DNA from: DATELY01 sp040513115
Lineage (GTDB): Bacteria > Pseudomonadota > Gammaproteobacteria > Steroidobacterales > Steroidobacteraceae
Direction: 5' to 3'
Length of the DNA: 51,335 nt
Assembly: GCA_040513115.1 (NCBI GenBank)
Contig: JBEVDW010000540.1
Location: 1-51,335 of the forward strand
Shown here: positions 41,684 through 49,851 of the stretch, in pieces
Layout: each line of letters opens with the position of its first letter
Position numbering within the stretch: position 1 is the stretch's first letter
The notes under the pieces: generated by a model
Told to the model about the DNA's origin: nothing
The model's input: only the letters and a program-made list of their open reading frames with translations
Database searches by the model: none
Translations under genes and position numbers: made by a program

Positions 41684-42820
41684 TCAACCCTTCGCATAGC
41701 CACGGCCCAGCATTGCCTTCTGCAACTCCGTCGCACCGGCGTGAATGCGTTGCACGCGTGCCGCGGTGTACATGCGCGAGATCGTGGACTCGTCCATGAA
41801 TCCCGTGCCGCCCCAGAACTGCAGGCAACCATCGATCACGCGCTGTTCCATTTCCGGCAACCAGATCTTGAGCATGGAGGCATCGCGAGCGGTCATCTCG
41901 CCGGCGCGATATTTGCGCACGAGCTCGTTCAGGAACGCGCGGCCGACATTGATCTCGGTTTCCATTTCCGCGAGCTTGAACTGCGTGTTCTGCATGTCCA
42001 CGAGACGCTGACCGAAGATCTTGCGTTGGCGCACGTATTCCAACGTCAACGCGAACGCACCCTCGGCCGCACCCTGTGAACGGCCACAGATCTGCAGTCG
42101 ATCGAGCGTAATGACCGGCTGGAACATCTTCAGTCCCTGCCCTTCCGCGCCCAGCAAGTTGGGATAGGGCACGCGCACGTTGTCGAAAAACAGCTCGGCG
42201 GTATCGCCACCGCGAAAGCTCATCGTATTGATATAACGCTTGGTGATGCCCGGCGTATCGCCAGGCACGAGAAAAATGCTGGGACCACCGGGGCCTTCAT
42301 TGCTCGGGGCAAGCTTGGCGTGAACGTAGATCAGTCCGGCCTTGTTGCCGTTCGAGATGAACATCTTGGAGCCGTTGATCACGAACTCCCCGCTGTCGCG
42401 AACGGCGGTGGTGCGCATCGCGCCCGCATCGCTGCCGGAGCCCGCTTCGCTCAACGCGGTGGCTTGAATGATTTCGCCGGTGACGAAGCGCGGCAGCCAT
42501 TTGCGCTTCTGCTCCTCATCGCCGTACATGAGCATGAACATCGTAGTCATGTCGGAGTTGAGGCAGGAGCCGAGCACCGCACCGGCGGGAGAACGACCCA
42601 GCTCCTCGGAGATGATCACCATGGCGAGGGGATCCGCGCCGGGTCCGCCGTATTCCTCGGGAGCGACGACACCCAGCAGGCCGGCGTTCGCGGCGTCCTT
42701 CCAAAAGCGATCGTCAGTGCCGCCTTCGAGCTCGTGCAGTCGCGGCTCGACGTCGCGCCGGAAGAAGGCCCGCACACTTTCGCGGAATAGATCCAGCTCC
42801 TCTCCGTACGCCGACTGCAT
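41684..42820 (-). CDS. acyl-CoA dehydrogenase (paralogue 1)
   Basis: This 378-residue protein is a full-length acyl-CoA dehydrogenase: EEYGGPGADPLAMVIISEELGRSPAG, ALSEAGSGSDAGAM (FAD-binding), FVINGSKMFISNG, LEYVRQRKIFGQRL, and LQFWGGTGFMDESTISRMYTAARVQRIHAGATELQ. The catalytic Glu of MCAD-type enzymes falls at the Ala of IHAGA, so the base must be elsewhere or the enzyme is unusual. It is the first gene of the run ACAD-desaturase-CoA transferase-OYE and has a well-formed promoter. A close paralogue lies at 49852-50985. Confidence 0.93.
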   Translation of the reverse strand: MQSAYGEELDLFRESVRAFFRRDVEPRLHELEGGTDDRFWKDAANAGLLGVVAPEEYGGPGADPLAMVIISEELGRSPAGAVLGSCLNSDMTTMFMLMYGDEEQKRKWLPRFVTGEIIQATALSEAGSGSDAGAMRTTAVRDSGEFVINGSKMFISNGNKAGLIYVHAKLAPSNEGPGGPSIFLVPGDTPGITKRYINTMSFRGGDTAELFFDNVRVPYPNLLGAEGQGLKMFQPVITLDRLQICGRSQGAAEGAFALTLEYVRQRKIFGQRLVDMQNTQFKLAEMETEINVGRAFLNELVRKYRAGEMTARDASMLKIWLPEMEQRVIDGCLQFWGGTGFMDESTISRMYTAARVQRIHAGATELQKAMLGRGYAKG

Positions 42821-42954
42821 CGATACAACCTCGGGGCGAGTGCACTTGTGAGATCGCCCCGAGATGCCAATCTTTCAGAGCGATCCGTGCATCTTCTGCT
42901 GTCGCGTCGCGCGGTTATTGCGCTGCGCGCCAAGGTCTTCACGAGGCTGTCCGC

Positions 42955-42982
42955 AGAATAGATCAGTCGATCTAAATGTCAA
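42955..42982 (-). promoter_or_regulatory. sigma-70 promoter of the acyl-CoA dehydrogenase operon
   Basis: On the minus strand a perfect TTGACA (42982-42977) is followed after 16 bases by TATTCT (42960-42955). The dyad of site B fills the spacer. Transcription would start near 42948, some 127 bases before the ATG. Confidence 0.65.
42959..42974. promoter_or_regulatory. shared operator-like motif, site B
   Basis: TAGATC-AGTC-GATCTA is a perfect dyad. On the minus strand it reads TAGATCGACTGATCTA and fits TnnATCGAnnGnTCTA. Its position between -35 and -10 is that of a repressor operator, for example of the TetR family. Confidence 0.65.
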
Positions 42983-43040
42983 CGCAGGCACCCGGATGTG
43001 TGTGCGCTTAGCGCAACGCAATAACCGCGGGCGTTAGGTG

Positions 43041-44234
43041 TTACTCGCGGAACCGTCGAGCTGTGGCGAGCATGCGCTGACGCAATGACGCGCTGCGCTG
43101 CGCTGCCGTCATGGTGGGCGTGTCAGGATGCAGATGTTCACGCAATTGTGCGAGCTTCACCTTCTTGAGTGACACCTGCGGCGGTTTCTCGGGGCGCAAG
43201 ATGCGAGCACAGATCAGCCCCTTGCTGTTGCCCACGGGATCGAGCCAGTTCGGCACACCGGGATCGGTGACGGAAATGACCGCTCGCAACACACCGTCCG
43301 GATCGAGCTGACCTTGATGGCCGTTGAGCGAGCTTTGATGGACGTCGAACGCCAGGGTCTCCCAGAAGTCGTTCATCAACTGAAAGCCCCAGTAGCGGCA
43401 GGGCGTCGGCTTGAACTCCATGATCATCGCTTCGTCCGCAGCGAGATCGAAGCTGCTCTTGCCGTAATGCAGGTCGTCCATGCCGGCCGGTGACAGGAAG
43501 AATGCCAACGAGTCTTTCGGTGAGTTGTAGTAACCCGCCACGCGGCTCGCGAGATGGCGATACCACGTCGGAATCCAGCCGATGATGCGATCGACTCGCG
43601 CCCGCAGTTCCTCTGCAGAAACAGGCTCCGGGGGATACGTGGCGCCGACGCGCTCGATGACGAGATCGGCAGGCACCTCGGTCGCCCAATCGTAGTAATA
43701 CTGCCGCACGTAGATCCAAGCGGCGGTCGGATCGAGCTTCACCCAGTTGCCAGGCTGCGGCGTAGCGCTCAAGACGATCTCGATGTGACCCGATGCGTCG
43801 CCCTTGAGATCCGTGAGCGTGCCGAGACTCTTGTGATTGGGTCCCGCGGGGAAATGCCCATCCATCACTTGCACTTCGAGAATGCGCGCCGAGCCTGCCG
43901 CACCGTGAATGCGGTACGTGTGCTCCGGTGAGAGGCGAGAGAAGAAGTAGACGCAATCGGGATTCGTATTCGGATGCAGGCAGGAAGGATCGAACATGCG
44001 CACGAGCTTCGGATACTTCACATCCTCATGCTCCAGCGCGGTGACGACCATGCCTTCCAGCAGACGCAGCATGTAGCGCACCGACTGCGCCTGCGTGTAC
44101 GGAGTCTGGGCGAGCGCTGAGGTCTGCGTGAACGTGCCCACTTCCGCAAGCGCCGCGAGCAGCCGCGACCATTGCTCCTGGAACACGCTGGAGGAAGTGA
44201 TGTGTTTGCTGACACCGTCGACCATGGCGCTCAT
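43041..44234 (-). CDS. DUF1214 domain protein
   Basis: This 397-residue protein has no signal peptide. The C-terminal region (about 290-350) has the DUF1214 pattern: CRYWGFQLMNDFWETLAFDVHQSSLNGHQGQLDPDGVLRAVISVTDPGVPNWLDPVGNSKGLICARIL. The middle has AWIYVRQYYYDWATEVPADLVIERVG. The family is of unknown function but is often found in aerobic steroid, terpenoid or aromatic degradation clusters. It lies 27 bases after the sulfotransferase-fold gene, likely in the same transcript. I cannot name a reaction. Confidence 0.85.
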   Translation of the reverse strand: MSAMVDGVSKHITSSSVFQEQWSRLLAALAEVGTFTQTSALAQTPYTQAQSVRYMLRLLEGMVVTALEHEDVKYPKLVRMFDPSCLHPNTNPDCVYFFSRLSPEHTYRIHGAAGSARILEVQVMDGHFPAGPNHKSLGTLTDLKGDASGHIEIVLSATPQPGNWVKLDPTAAWIYVRQYYYDWATEVPADLVIERVGATYPPEPVSAEELRARVDRIIGWIPTWYRHLASRVAGYYNSPKDSLAFFLSPAGMDDLHYGKSSFDLAADEAMIMEFKPTPCRYWGFQLMNDFWETLAFDVHQSSLNGHQGQLDPDGVLRAVISVTDPGVPNWLDPVGNSKGLICARILRPEKPPQVSLKKVKLAQLREHLHPDTPTMTAAQRSASLRQRMLATARRFRE

Positions 44235-44261
44235 CGGTAAACCTCCAGCGAAAATCTGTGC

Positions 44262-45446
44262 TCAGCAGTACTGCGCAAAGCGGCCTTTGTACTCCGCAAA
44301 CGCGCGCTCCGCCTCATCCTGCGTCAGTCCGAACTCCTCCAGACTGTATTGATGTCCGCCGTGCTTGTGCTGCGGATGGCCTCGCTCCCACGCGCGCATC
44401 GCTTCCAGCACCTCGGCCGTGAGCGGGATGCCGGCGGCTTCGTAGATCTTGCGTACGACGCCTTCGGTATCGCGCACGACATCTCGATAGGAAACATCCA
44501 CGAACTGTCGCTCGCGCCCCACGGTCGCTCGATCGTGCACATATGTCTGCATGCGGCTGGCACAGTAGTCCAGGCAATAGCGTCCCGCTTCCGCAGCGTC
44601 GGCCGTGTATTGGTTCGCGCGCCGTGCAGCAAGCGCAAGCGAGGCAAAAGAAGACACAGCGACCCCGGGTTCGCGATGGGGATGCACGACGACTGCGTCA
44701 GGAAAATACTTGAACAACAGCGGCAGGAAGCCCATGTGGTGCGGCGCCTTCAATACCCAGGGCGCGCCAGAGCGGCCATCCGTATGCTGCACGTACTGCA
44801 ACAGCCGCTTGAACCACACGTACCAGCTCTCGAATGATTGAGCCTTCAGCCACTCATCGAACGAGGGCGCGCGATACGCCGTCGCATTGATGTTGGCGAG
44901 GAAGGCGATTTCCATGACGTACACCTCCTCGTCCGCTTCCATCGCATACATCGGATGCGCGGCGTACATATCCGGTGCATTCGTTTGCATGGCGGCGACG
45001 TAGGCCTGCGCTTCGGCAATGCGCGGATCCGGCTTTCCAGGAACCAGGGGTTGCGCCGGGACAGGTTGCAACAGACGCCACAGCGGTAACTTCTGCATGC
45101 GCGGGTCGGCTGCCAGCAGCCGCTGCAGCTTGGTCGTGCCCGAGCGCTGCAGGCCGACGACCACGATCGGCTTCGTGATGACCTCGCGCTCGATCTCCGG
45201 ATTACGCTGAATGGCAGCGTTCAGCCGCAGCCGATTGGACAGTGCTCGAATGAGCGCACCACGACGTCCGGCCTCACCCGTGGGTGTGAGGTTGGACTCA
45301 TTATTGAGCGAATCCACGAGAGCCCGGAGGGGCCCGCGCACGTCGGGAGCACCGAAGTCCTGCAATCCCGTGATCGACTGCGCTTGAGCGATCAGCTCGT
45401 CGACGTCGAGCGTTCCGACGCGAAAAGGCGCTCCTGACGTTGGCAT
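44262..45446 (-). CDS. sulfotransferase-fold family protein
   Basis: This 394-residue protein has the 5'-phosphosulfate loop IVVVGLQRSGTTKLQRLLAADP (about 94-115) and WVLKAPHHMGFLPLLFKYFPDAVVVHPHREP, the region that binds the 3'-phosphate of PAPS in this fold. I placed the start at 45446, with AGGAG nine bases upstream. Bacterial members of this family in catabolic clusters may transfer sulfate to a hydroxyl, but many are untested. It is the first gene of a unit with the DUF1214 gene, and site C lies about 100 bases upstream. Confidence 0.85.
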   Translation of the reverse strand: MPTSGAPFRVGTLDVDELIAQAQSITGLQDFGAPDVRGPLRALVDSLNNESNLTPTGEAGRRGALIRALSNRLRLNAAIQRNPEIEREVITKPIVVVGLQRSGTTKLQRLLAADPRMQKLPLWRLLQPVPAQPLVPGKPDPRIAEAQAYVAAMQTNAPDMYAAHPMYAMEADEEVYVMEIAFLANINATAYRAPSFDEWLKAQSFESWYVWFKRLLQYVQHTDGRSGAPWVLKAPHHMGFLPLLFKYFPDAVVVHPHREPGVAVSSFASLALAARRANQYTADAAEAGRYCLDYCASRMQTYVHDRATVGRERQFVDVSYRDVVRDTEGVVRKIYEAAGIPLTAEVLEAMRAWERGHPQHKHGGHQYSLEEFGLTQDEAERAFAEYKGRFAQYC

Positions 45447-45546
45447 TCGATCGATCTCCTGAATAAGTAAGGTGCGCTCGACTAGGCGCGAACCGTGAGT
45501 TTCATATCGCATCGCTCAGGCTATCCACTACTCGGCCAGCAAACAA

Positions 45547-45562
45547 TAGAGCGTTCGATTTA
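45547..45562. promoter_or_regulatory. shared operator-like motif, site C
   Basis: On the minus strand the site reads TAAATCGAACGCTCTA, fitting TnnATCGAnnGnTCTA. TATTGT overlaps its end at the same offset as TATTCT at site B, so it also appears to cover a -10. It lies upstream of the sulfotransferase gene. Confidence 0.55.
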
Positions 45563-45589
45563 TTGAATGCGGTGCTGCGCCGGATGACG

Positions 45590-47797
45590 TCAGTGATTCG
45601 CGGCTCCCGCGTCCGGCGGCCTGTGGATGGCGACCGGAATCGCGCTCATGCGCGGTATTCCCGTCACGGCATCCATTTCGTCATGGTCGATGAGCAGGTT
45701 GACGTTCGTCCCGGAGCCGCGCGGATCGCGTTCTCGATCCCTGCCGTGACCGCCGAACCCGTGCGTGATCGCGACCACGCCGCGACGCAATGTTGCATCG
45801 CTCTCGGCAACGGCCAGTACCGCGGCCTTGCGGGTCTGGATCTCAATGACCTCTCCTGCGCGCACGTGCAGCATCTGCAAGTCGTCCGGGTGCACGAATA
45901 GCGGGTTGTAGGGTTTGTCTCGCGCGACCACCGGCAGGCCGACCAGGGTTGAATTGAGATAGTTGTTATGCCGGCGCGAAACCAACAGGAACGGGAATCG
46001 CCCCTCGCCACGATCGCGACAGTCCTCTGCGCGGACCTGCGACAGCTCCTCCATCATCATCGCAGCGCCAATCTGCAGCTTGTCCAGGCAGTGGGGCTCG
46101 CGAGGCTCGACCGCAATGCGCAAGTCGAACACGTGCCCGTGCGGATACCGTTTTACTTCGGCGAGCGGCACGCGCGAGCTGACGGTCGTGAGCTCCCACA
46201 ACTCGTCGATCGATGGAATGTGAGTCATGTCGAGCGGCAGGGTCTGCTGGGGACTTTCAACGTATCGACCCATCCCGTGATAGTTCAGCCAGTCGAGCTG
46301 CAGTCCCCAGCGCTGGGCCATGCGGAAGAACACTTCGTGCTCTTCGATCAGATCGGATTCGGCGGGGCGAGGCACGACCGGCGGCGCATACTGCGCGCGC
46401 GCCAGCTCGTAACCCCGGCCGGTACCCAGGTATTTCAGCGATTCGACCATGTACGTGGTCGCCGGCACCTCGAGCGACATCGGTGTTGCAATGACGTAAT
46501 GCGCCAGCCGTGCTGATGCGGACATCACGACGTCCATCTGCACGAACAACTCGAGCTTGCGCAACGCCGCCTCGGTCTTGCGCTCGTCGGGCCACGCGGA
46601 CATCGGATTGCCGCCCACGCTGATGAATGCCCGGATCTGACCATCGCCTTCCAGCAACATCTCATCCGGCAGAGCCGCAGTGGGCAAACCACTCGCCGTC
46701 TCGCGCAAGCCGGCGATCCGCAACTTGCGCGGACCGAACACGGGATAAGGCGGTTGCGGTTGCGCGCGCGGCGTGAACGCCGGTAAGAGCACATTGGGAT
46801 TGGCGGCAATATCGCCAGCGCGCGCCCAACGACCGCAGAGCGTGTTGAGGCACAGGGCGAGATAGAACGCGAGATTGCTGCGCGTGGAGAAACTCGGTCC
46901 GGTCGAGCACATCGCCATGCCGCGCCTGCCGCGGCCAAAGGTTCTCGCCGCTGCGATCAATTCTTCGGCTCGAATGCCAGCACGTGCAGCAACGTAGTCA
47001 GGCGTGAACGGGGCGACAGCGGATTTGAGCGCATCGAAGCCATCGGCGTTCTCGGCGACGAACTTCGCGTCGAACAGGCCCTCCGCGAGGATGATGTGAA
47101 TCATGCCCGCCAGAATGCTGGGATCCTCTCCCGGCTTCACCTGCAGATGGTGAGTCGCACGCCGTGCGGTGTCCGAGCGTCGCGGATCCACCACGATCAG
47201 CTTCATGCCGCGCTTGACCGCCTCTTTCAGACGGGTCCCGGGATTGTTGTACGGAGCGCCGTTCGACTTGGTGATGATCGGATTGCCACCGACGATCATC
47301 CACGTGTCCGATGAGGCGAAGCTCTGCGGACCTGCCATCCAGTTGCCATGCAAGGCCGCGGCGATCTTCTCCGCCGGTTTGTCGATCGTGGTCGGCGAAA
47401 ACATCATGGGCGACTTGATCGCGCGGAAGAACGCGTGGCCCATCACGGCACCGAAGTGCTGACCCAGAGAGCCGCTACCGAAATACAGCGCGACGGACTC
47501 CGGCCCGTGCTGCTCCACGATGCGCTTCAGCTGCGTTCCGATCTCATCGACGGCTGTCAACGAAGCGATGCGAGCGAACGAGCCATCGGACTGTCGCTCG
47601 AGCGAGTGCAGGAGGCGCTGCGGATCGTTGTGCTGATCGGGCAGCGCGCGTCCCTTGGGGCACGTATAGCCCTCGTACTCCGCAACAGCAGGATCACCCA
47701 CGACCTTGATGGCGCGTCCGTCCTCGACCGTGACGAGAATCGGGCAGAACGCACCGCAGTTGCGGCAGATGCTGGGCAGCACTTCCGATCCGCTCAT
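45590..47797 (-). CDS. molybdopterin-dependent oxidoreductase (DMSO reductase family)
   Basis: This 735-residue protein has an N-terminal 4Fe-4S motif (Cys11, Cys14, Cys18, Cys46 in CRNCGAFC...YTCPKG). The molybdopterin-binding body includes GGNPIITKSNG, LIVVDPRRSDTARRA and FISVGGNPMSAWPD, and a C-terminal dinucleotide-binding domain carries FLLVSRRHNNYLNSTL and HPDDLQMLHVRAGEVIEIQTRKA. It has no Tat signal, so it is cytoplasmic. The usual Cys/Ser molybdenum ligand is not obvious around SPTTIDKPAEK. It could be a hydroxylase, dehydrogenase or hydratase. The EthD gene lies 3 bases upstream. Confidence 0.9.
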   Translation of the reverse strand: MSGSEVLPSICRNCGAFCPILVTVEDGRAIKVVGDPAVAEYEGYTCPKGRALPDQHNDPQRLLHSLERQSDGSFARIASLTAVDEIGTQLKRIVEQHGPESVALYFGSGSLGQHFGAVMGHAFFRAIKSPMMFSPTTIDKPAEKIAAALHGNWMAGPQSFASSDTWMIVGGNPIITKSNGAPYNNPGTRLKEAVKRGMKLIVVDPRRSDTARRATHHLQVKPGEDPSILAGMIHIILAEGLFDAKFVAENADGFDALKSAVAPFTPDYVAARAGIRAEELIAAARTFGRGRRGMAMCSTGPSFSTRSNLAFYLALCLNTLCGRWARAGDIAANPNVLLPAFTPRAQPQPPYPVFGPRKLRIAGLRETASGLPTAALPDEMLLEGDGQIRAFISVGGNPMSAWPDERKTEAALRKLELFVQMDVVMSASARLAHYVIATPMSLEVPATTYMVESLKYLGTGRGYELARAQYAPPVVPRPAESDLIEEHEVFFRMAQRWGLQLDWLNYHGMGRYVESPQQTLPLDMTHIPSIDELWELTTVSSRVPLAEVKRYPHGHVFDLRIAVEPREPHCLDKLQIGAAMMMEELSQVRAEDCRDRGEGRFPFLLVSRRHNNYLNSTLVGLPVVARDKPYNPLFVHPDDLQMLHVRAGEVIEIQTRKAAVLAVAESDATLRRGVVAITHGFGGHGRDRERDPRGSGTNVNLLIDHDEMDAVTGIPRMSAIPVAIHRPPDAGAANH

Positions 47798-47800
47798 GGT

Positions 47801-48538
47801 TCACTCCCGCAATCTATCCACGCCGCGCAAGTCGCTGGCCAGCGGGGCTACCAATCGACCGCCCGGGGTTCTGCACTCGCGTACTCGTACGGTGAATGTC
47901 CGCCCGCTCGCCGTGCTGGGGAACGCTTGCACGAGATCGCCCTGCCCGTCTCCTTCGCTGACCCACACCTCTTCCACCACGGCCACGCGAGAGCCGAACA
48001 GCTCCGCCGATGAAGTGAATGGATCGTCGTAACGGGGGTAGTTGCAGGCGTAGTGCACGACACACGGAGCGAGGTCGCGGCGCGCATTCTGCACGCGCGC
48101 TTCATGGGTCTGGCGCAGCGCATTCGGCGGAGCGTCATCGTCCGCAAAGGCAAAACGAACGAGCTTATTGACCGTCGCGAGCTCCGAGCGGTCTGGGAAC
48201 GAGACACAGCGCTCATCGACGACCACGCTGCATTTGCGCTCCCGATTCATGAACTTCGCCTCGTCGTTATCGAGGATCGTTTTCGCTGGCACGGACATGC
48301 GTGCTGCGATCTGGGCTTCGAACTGCGCGCGCTCCTCGTGCCACACCTCGGTCATCACACCGAAGGGTTCGGAGTTGGACTTGCAGCGCTCGTCCCACTG
48401 GGGATAGTTGCGCCGATAATCCGTCGCTCCTCCAGTGAGGCGCGCACCGAGCGGCGCATGATCGCGCTCGTAGTATTCACTGAACTCGCGGCGCGTGAGC
48501 TCCGCCTTCGGCCAGATGAACAGCAGCAGTTTAAACAT
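47801..48538 (-). CDS. EthD domain protein, two-unit
   Basis: This 245-residue protein starts MFKLLLFIWPKAELTRREFSEYYERDHAPLG, the EthD/dimeric alpha-beta barrel pattern. A second, more divergent unit (about 125-235) has VNKLVRFAFADDD and HYACNYPRYDDPFTSSAELFGSRVAVVEEVW. I set the start at 48538; an open extension to 48778 covers the P450 gene. EthD proteins accompany P450s and other oxygenases, and some act as lyases, decarboxylases or cyclases. It lies 16 bases after the P450 and 3 before the molybdoenzyme, so all three are an operon. Confidence 0.85.
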   Translation of the reverse strand: MFKLLLFIWPKAELTRREFSEYYERDHAPLGARLTGGATDYRRNYPQWDERCKSNSEPFGVMTEVWHEERAQFEAQIAARMSVPAKTILDNDEAKFMNRERKCSVVVDERCVSFPDRSELATVNKLVRFAFADDDAPPNALRQTHEARVQNARRDLAPCVVHYACNYPRYDDPFTSSAELFGSRVAVVEEVWVSEGDGQGDLVQAFPSTASGRTFTVRVRECRTPGGRLVAPLASDLRGVDRLRE

Positions 48539-48554
48539 GGCGGCCTCGCCAGTA

Positions 48555-49784
48555 TCACTGAGCAGATCGCATGTCGGCAGCGTTCCAGACGAGGGGCAGC
48601 GCCAGAATCGTAGGCACAACGCCTCCGCGATAGCCGATCTGCGCACCGGGCGCCACAGCGAAGTCCGGAATCTTGCGCAGCCACGTCGCGATCGTGATGC
48701 GCACTTCGGCCCGCGCGAGATAGGAGCCCGGACAATGATGCGGACCTCGACCGAACGTGCAGTGCTGCGCGTTTGCACGGGTGAAATCCACCGAGAGCGG
48801 ATCGGCGTTCTGCCGCTCGTCCAGGCCGAACAGTGGGCTGGGCAGCACGACCATATCGCCCTCCTTCATCTCGACGCCGTCGATGGATACATCGTGCGCC
48901 ACGACGCGAGTCGCGACCACGAGCGGAAAACGCCGCAGGAGCTCGTCCGTGGCCACGGCAATCAGCTGCGGCTCCTCGATCAACTGTCGCCGGTGTTGCG
49001 GATGCTCCGCAAGAAAAAGCATCGCGAAGCTGAGGAAGTTCACTACGGTGTCCAGTCCCGCAATCAGTACCTGAGGCGCAACTGCGAGCGCTTGCTGCAG
49101 TGTCAGCCGCTCCCCTTCGATCTCGCCGGTTGCAATGCGACTCAGGAGATCATCGCCAGGCGATCGGATGCGCTGCGCGATCGGACCGGCGAGATAGTCG
49201 GTGAGCTTCTGAACGGCCTCGTGCACGGTCATCGTGCCATCCGGGCGCGTGATCTGATCGGCCAGCGCCTTCAACGCCGGTCCATCCTCGGGCGGTAACG
49301 CGCACATGGCGAGGAAGATCTGAATCGGCAGCAGCTGCGCGTAGTCGGTCGTGAAGTTGCAGTGTCCCCGCATGCGCACGCCTTCGATGAGGCGCTCTGC
49401 CAGCGCCGCAATCTCAGGCTCCATCCGTTTCACCGCCTGCGATGACAAGCTGCTGTTGAGCAGCCGGCGGTAAGGTCGATGTTCGGGCGGATCGACGGTG
49501 CTCGGTACGAATCGATACTGCTCGCCGACTTCCTTCGGCACGAGCTTGAGACGGCTCGAGAACTTCTCGAAATCCGCGAAGCCCTCTTCGATGAGCCGCG
49601 CTCGCGTCAGTATCCAATGGCCGCCGTTACGCGGCGTCCAGACGATGTCCGGCACACCGGGACCTTGCAACGTCTTCCACGCCGAATGCGGATCGAGCGT
49701 GGACGGGAGGTGATAGATATCGAAGTCGACGATGCGCTCCGATGCGACGTGACGTGGTGTTGCCGGGTGAAGTTGCGCTGTCAT
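48555..49784 (-). CDS. cytochrome P450
   Basis: This 409-residue soluble bacterial P450 has the heme loop FGRGPHHCPGSYLARAE (Cys351 ligand), the I-helix LIAGLDTVVNFLSF with the acid-Thr pair, and ELLRRFP as the ExxR helix. A PPEHRPYRRLLNSSLSS segment is typical of the N-terminal half. It needs a ferredoxin and reductase encoded elsewhere. It would hydroxylate the substrate at an unactivated carbon. The gene precedes EthD and the molybdoenzyme and follows the second acyl-CoA dehydrogenase after 67 bases. Confidence 0.94.
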   Translation of the reverse strand: MTAQLHPATPRHVASERIVDFDIYHLPSTLDPHSAWKTLQGPGVPDIVWTPRNGGHWILTRARLIEEGFADFEKFSSRLKLVPKEVGEQYRFVPSTVDPPEHRPYRRLLNSSLSSQAVKRMEPEIAALAERLIEGVRMRGHCNFTTDYAQLLPIQIFLAMCALPPEDGPALKALADQITRPDGTMTVHEAVQKLTDYLAGPIAQRIRSPGDDLLSRIATGEIEGERLTLQQALAVAPQVLIAGLDTVVNFLSFAMLFLAEHPQHRRQLIEEPQLIAVATDELLRRFPLVVATRVVAHDVSIDGVEMKEGDMVVLPSPLFGLDERQNADPLSVDFTRANAQHCTFGRGPHHCPGSYLARAEVRITIATWLRKIPDFAVAPGAQIGYRGGVVPTILALPLVWNAADMRSAQ

Positions 49785-49818
49785 CGAAGGTCACCTCGAA
49801 GGCGCCGCAGCGGACGGC

Positions 49819-49838
49819 AAGCCTGTGCATGCAGGCTT
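49819..49838. terminator. short hairpin between acyl-CoA dehydrogenase and P450 genes
   Basis: AAGCCTG (49819-49825) pairs with CAGGCTT (49832-49838) around TGCATG. There is no T run, so it is more likely an RNA processing or attenuation element than a full terminator. Confidence 0.35.
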
Positions 49839-49851
49839 ACCGACGCAGTGT

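Larger units (their letters stand above)
42910..43029. repeat. 19-bp inverted repeat flanking the acyl-CoA dehydrogenase promoter
   Basis: CGCGGTTATTGCGCTGCGC (42910-42928) and the complement of 43011-43029 agree at 18 of 19 bases, with 82 bases between. The pair brackets the promoter and operator-like site B. Nothing else was seen in the 220-base spacer. Confidence 0.7.

Noticed and set aside
48539..48778. 80-codon N-terminal extension of the EthD protein
   Set aside because: It is read through the end of the P450 gene and is Arg/Ser-rich. MFKLLLFIWPK is the natural start.
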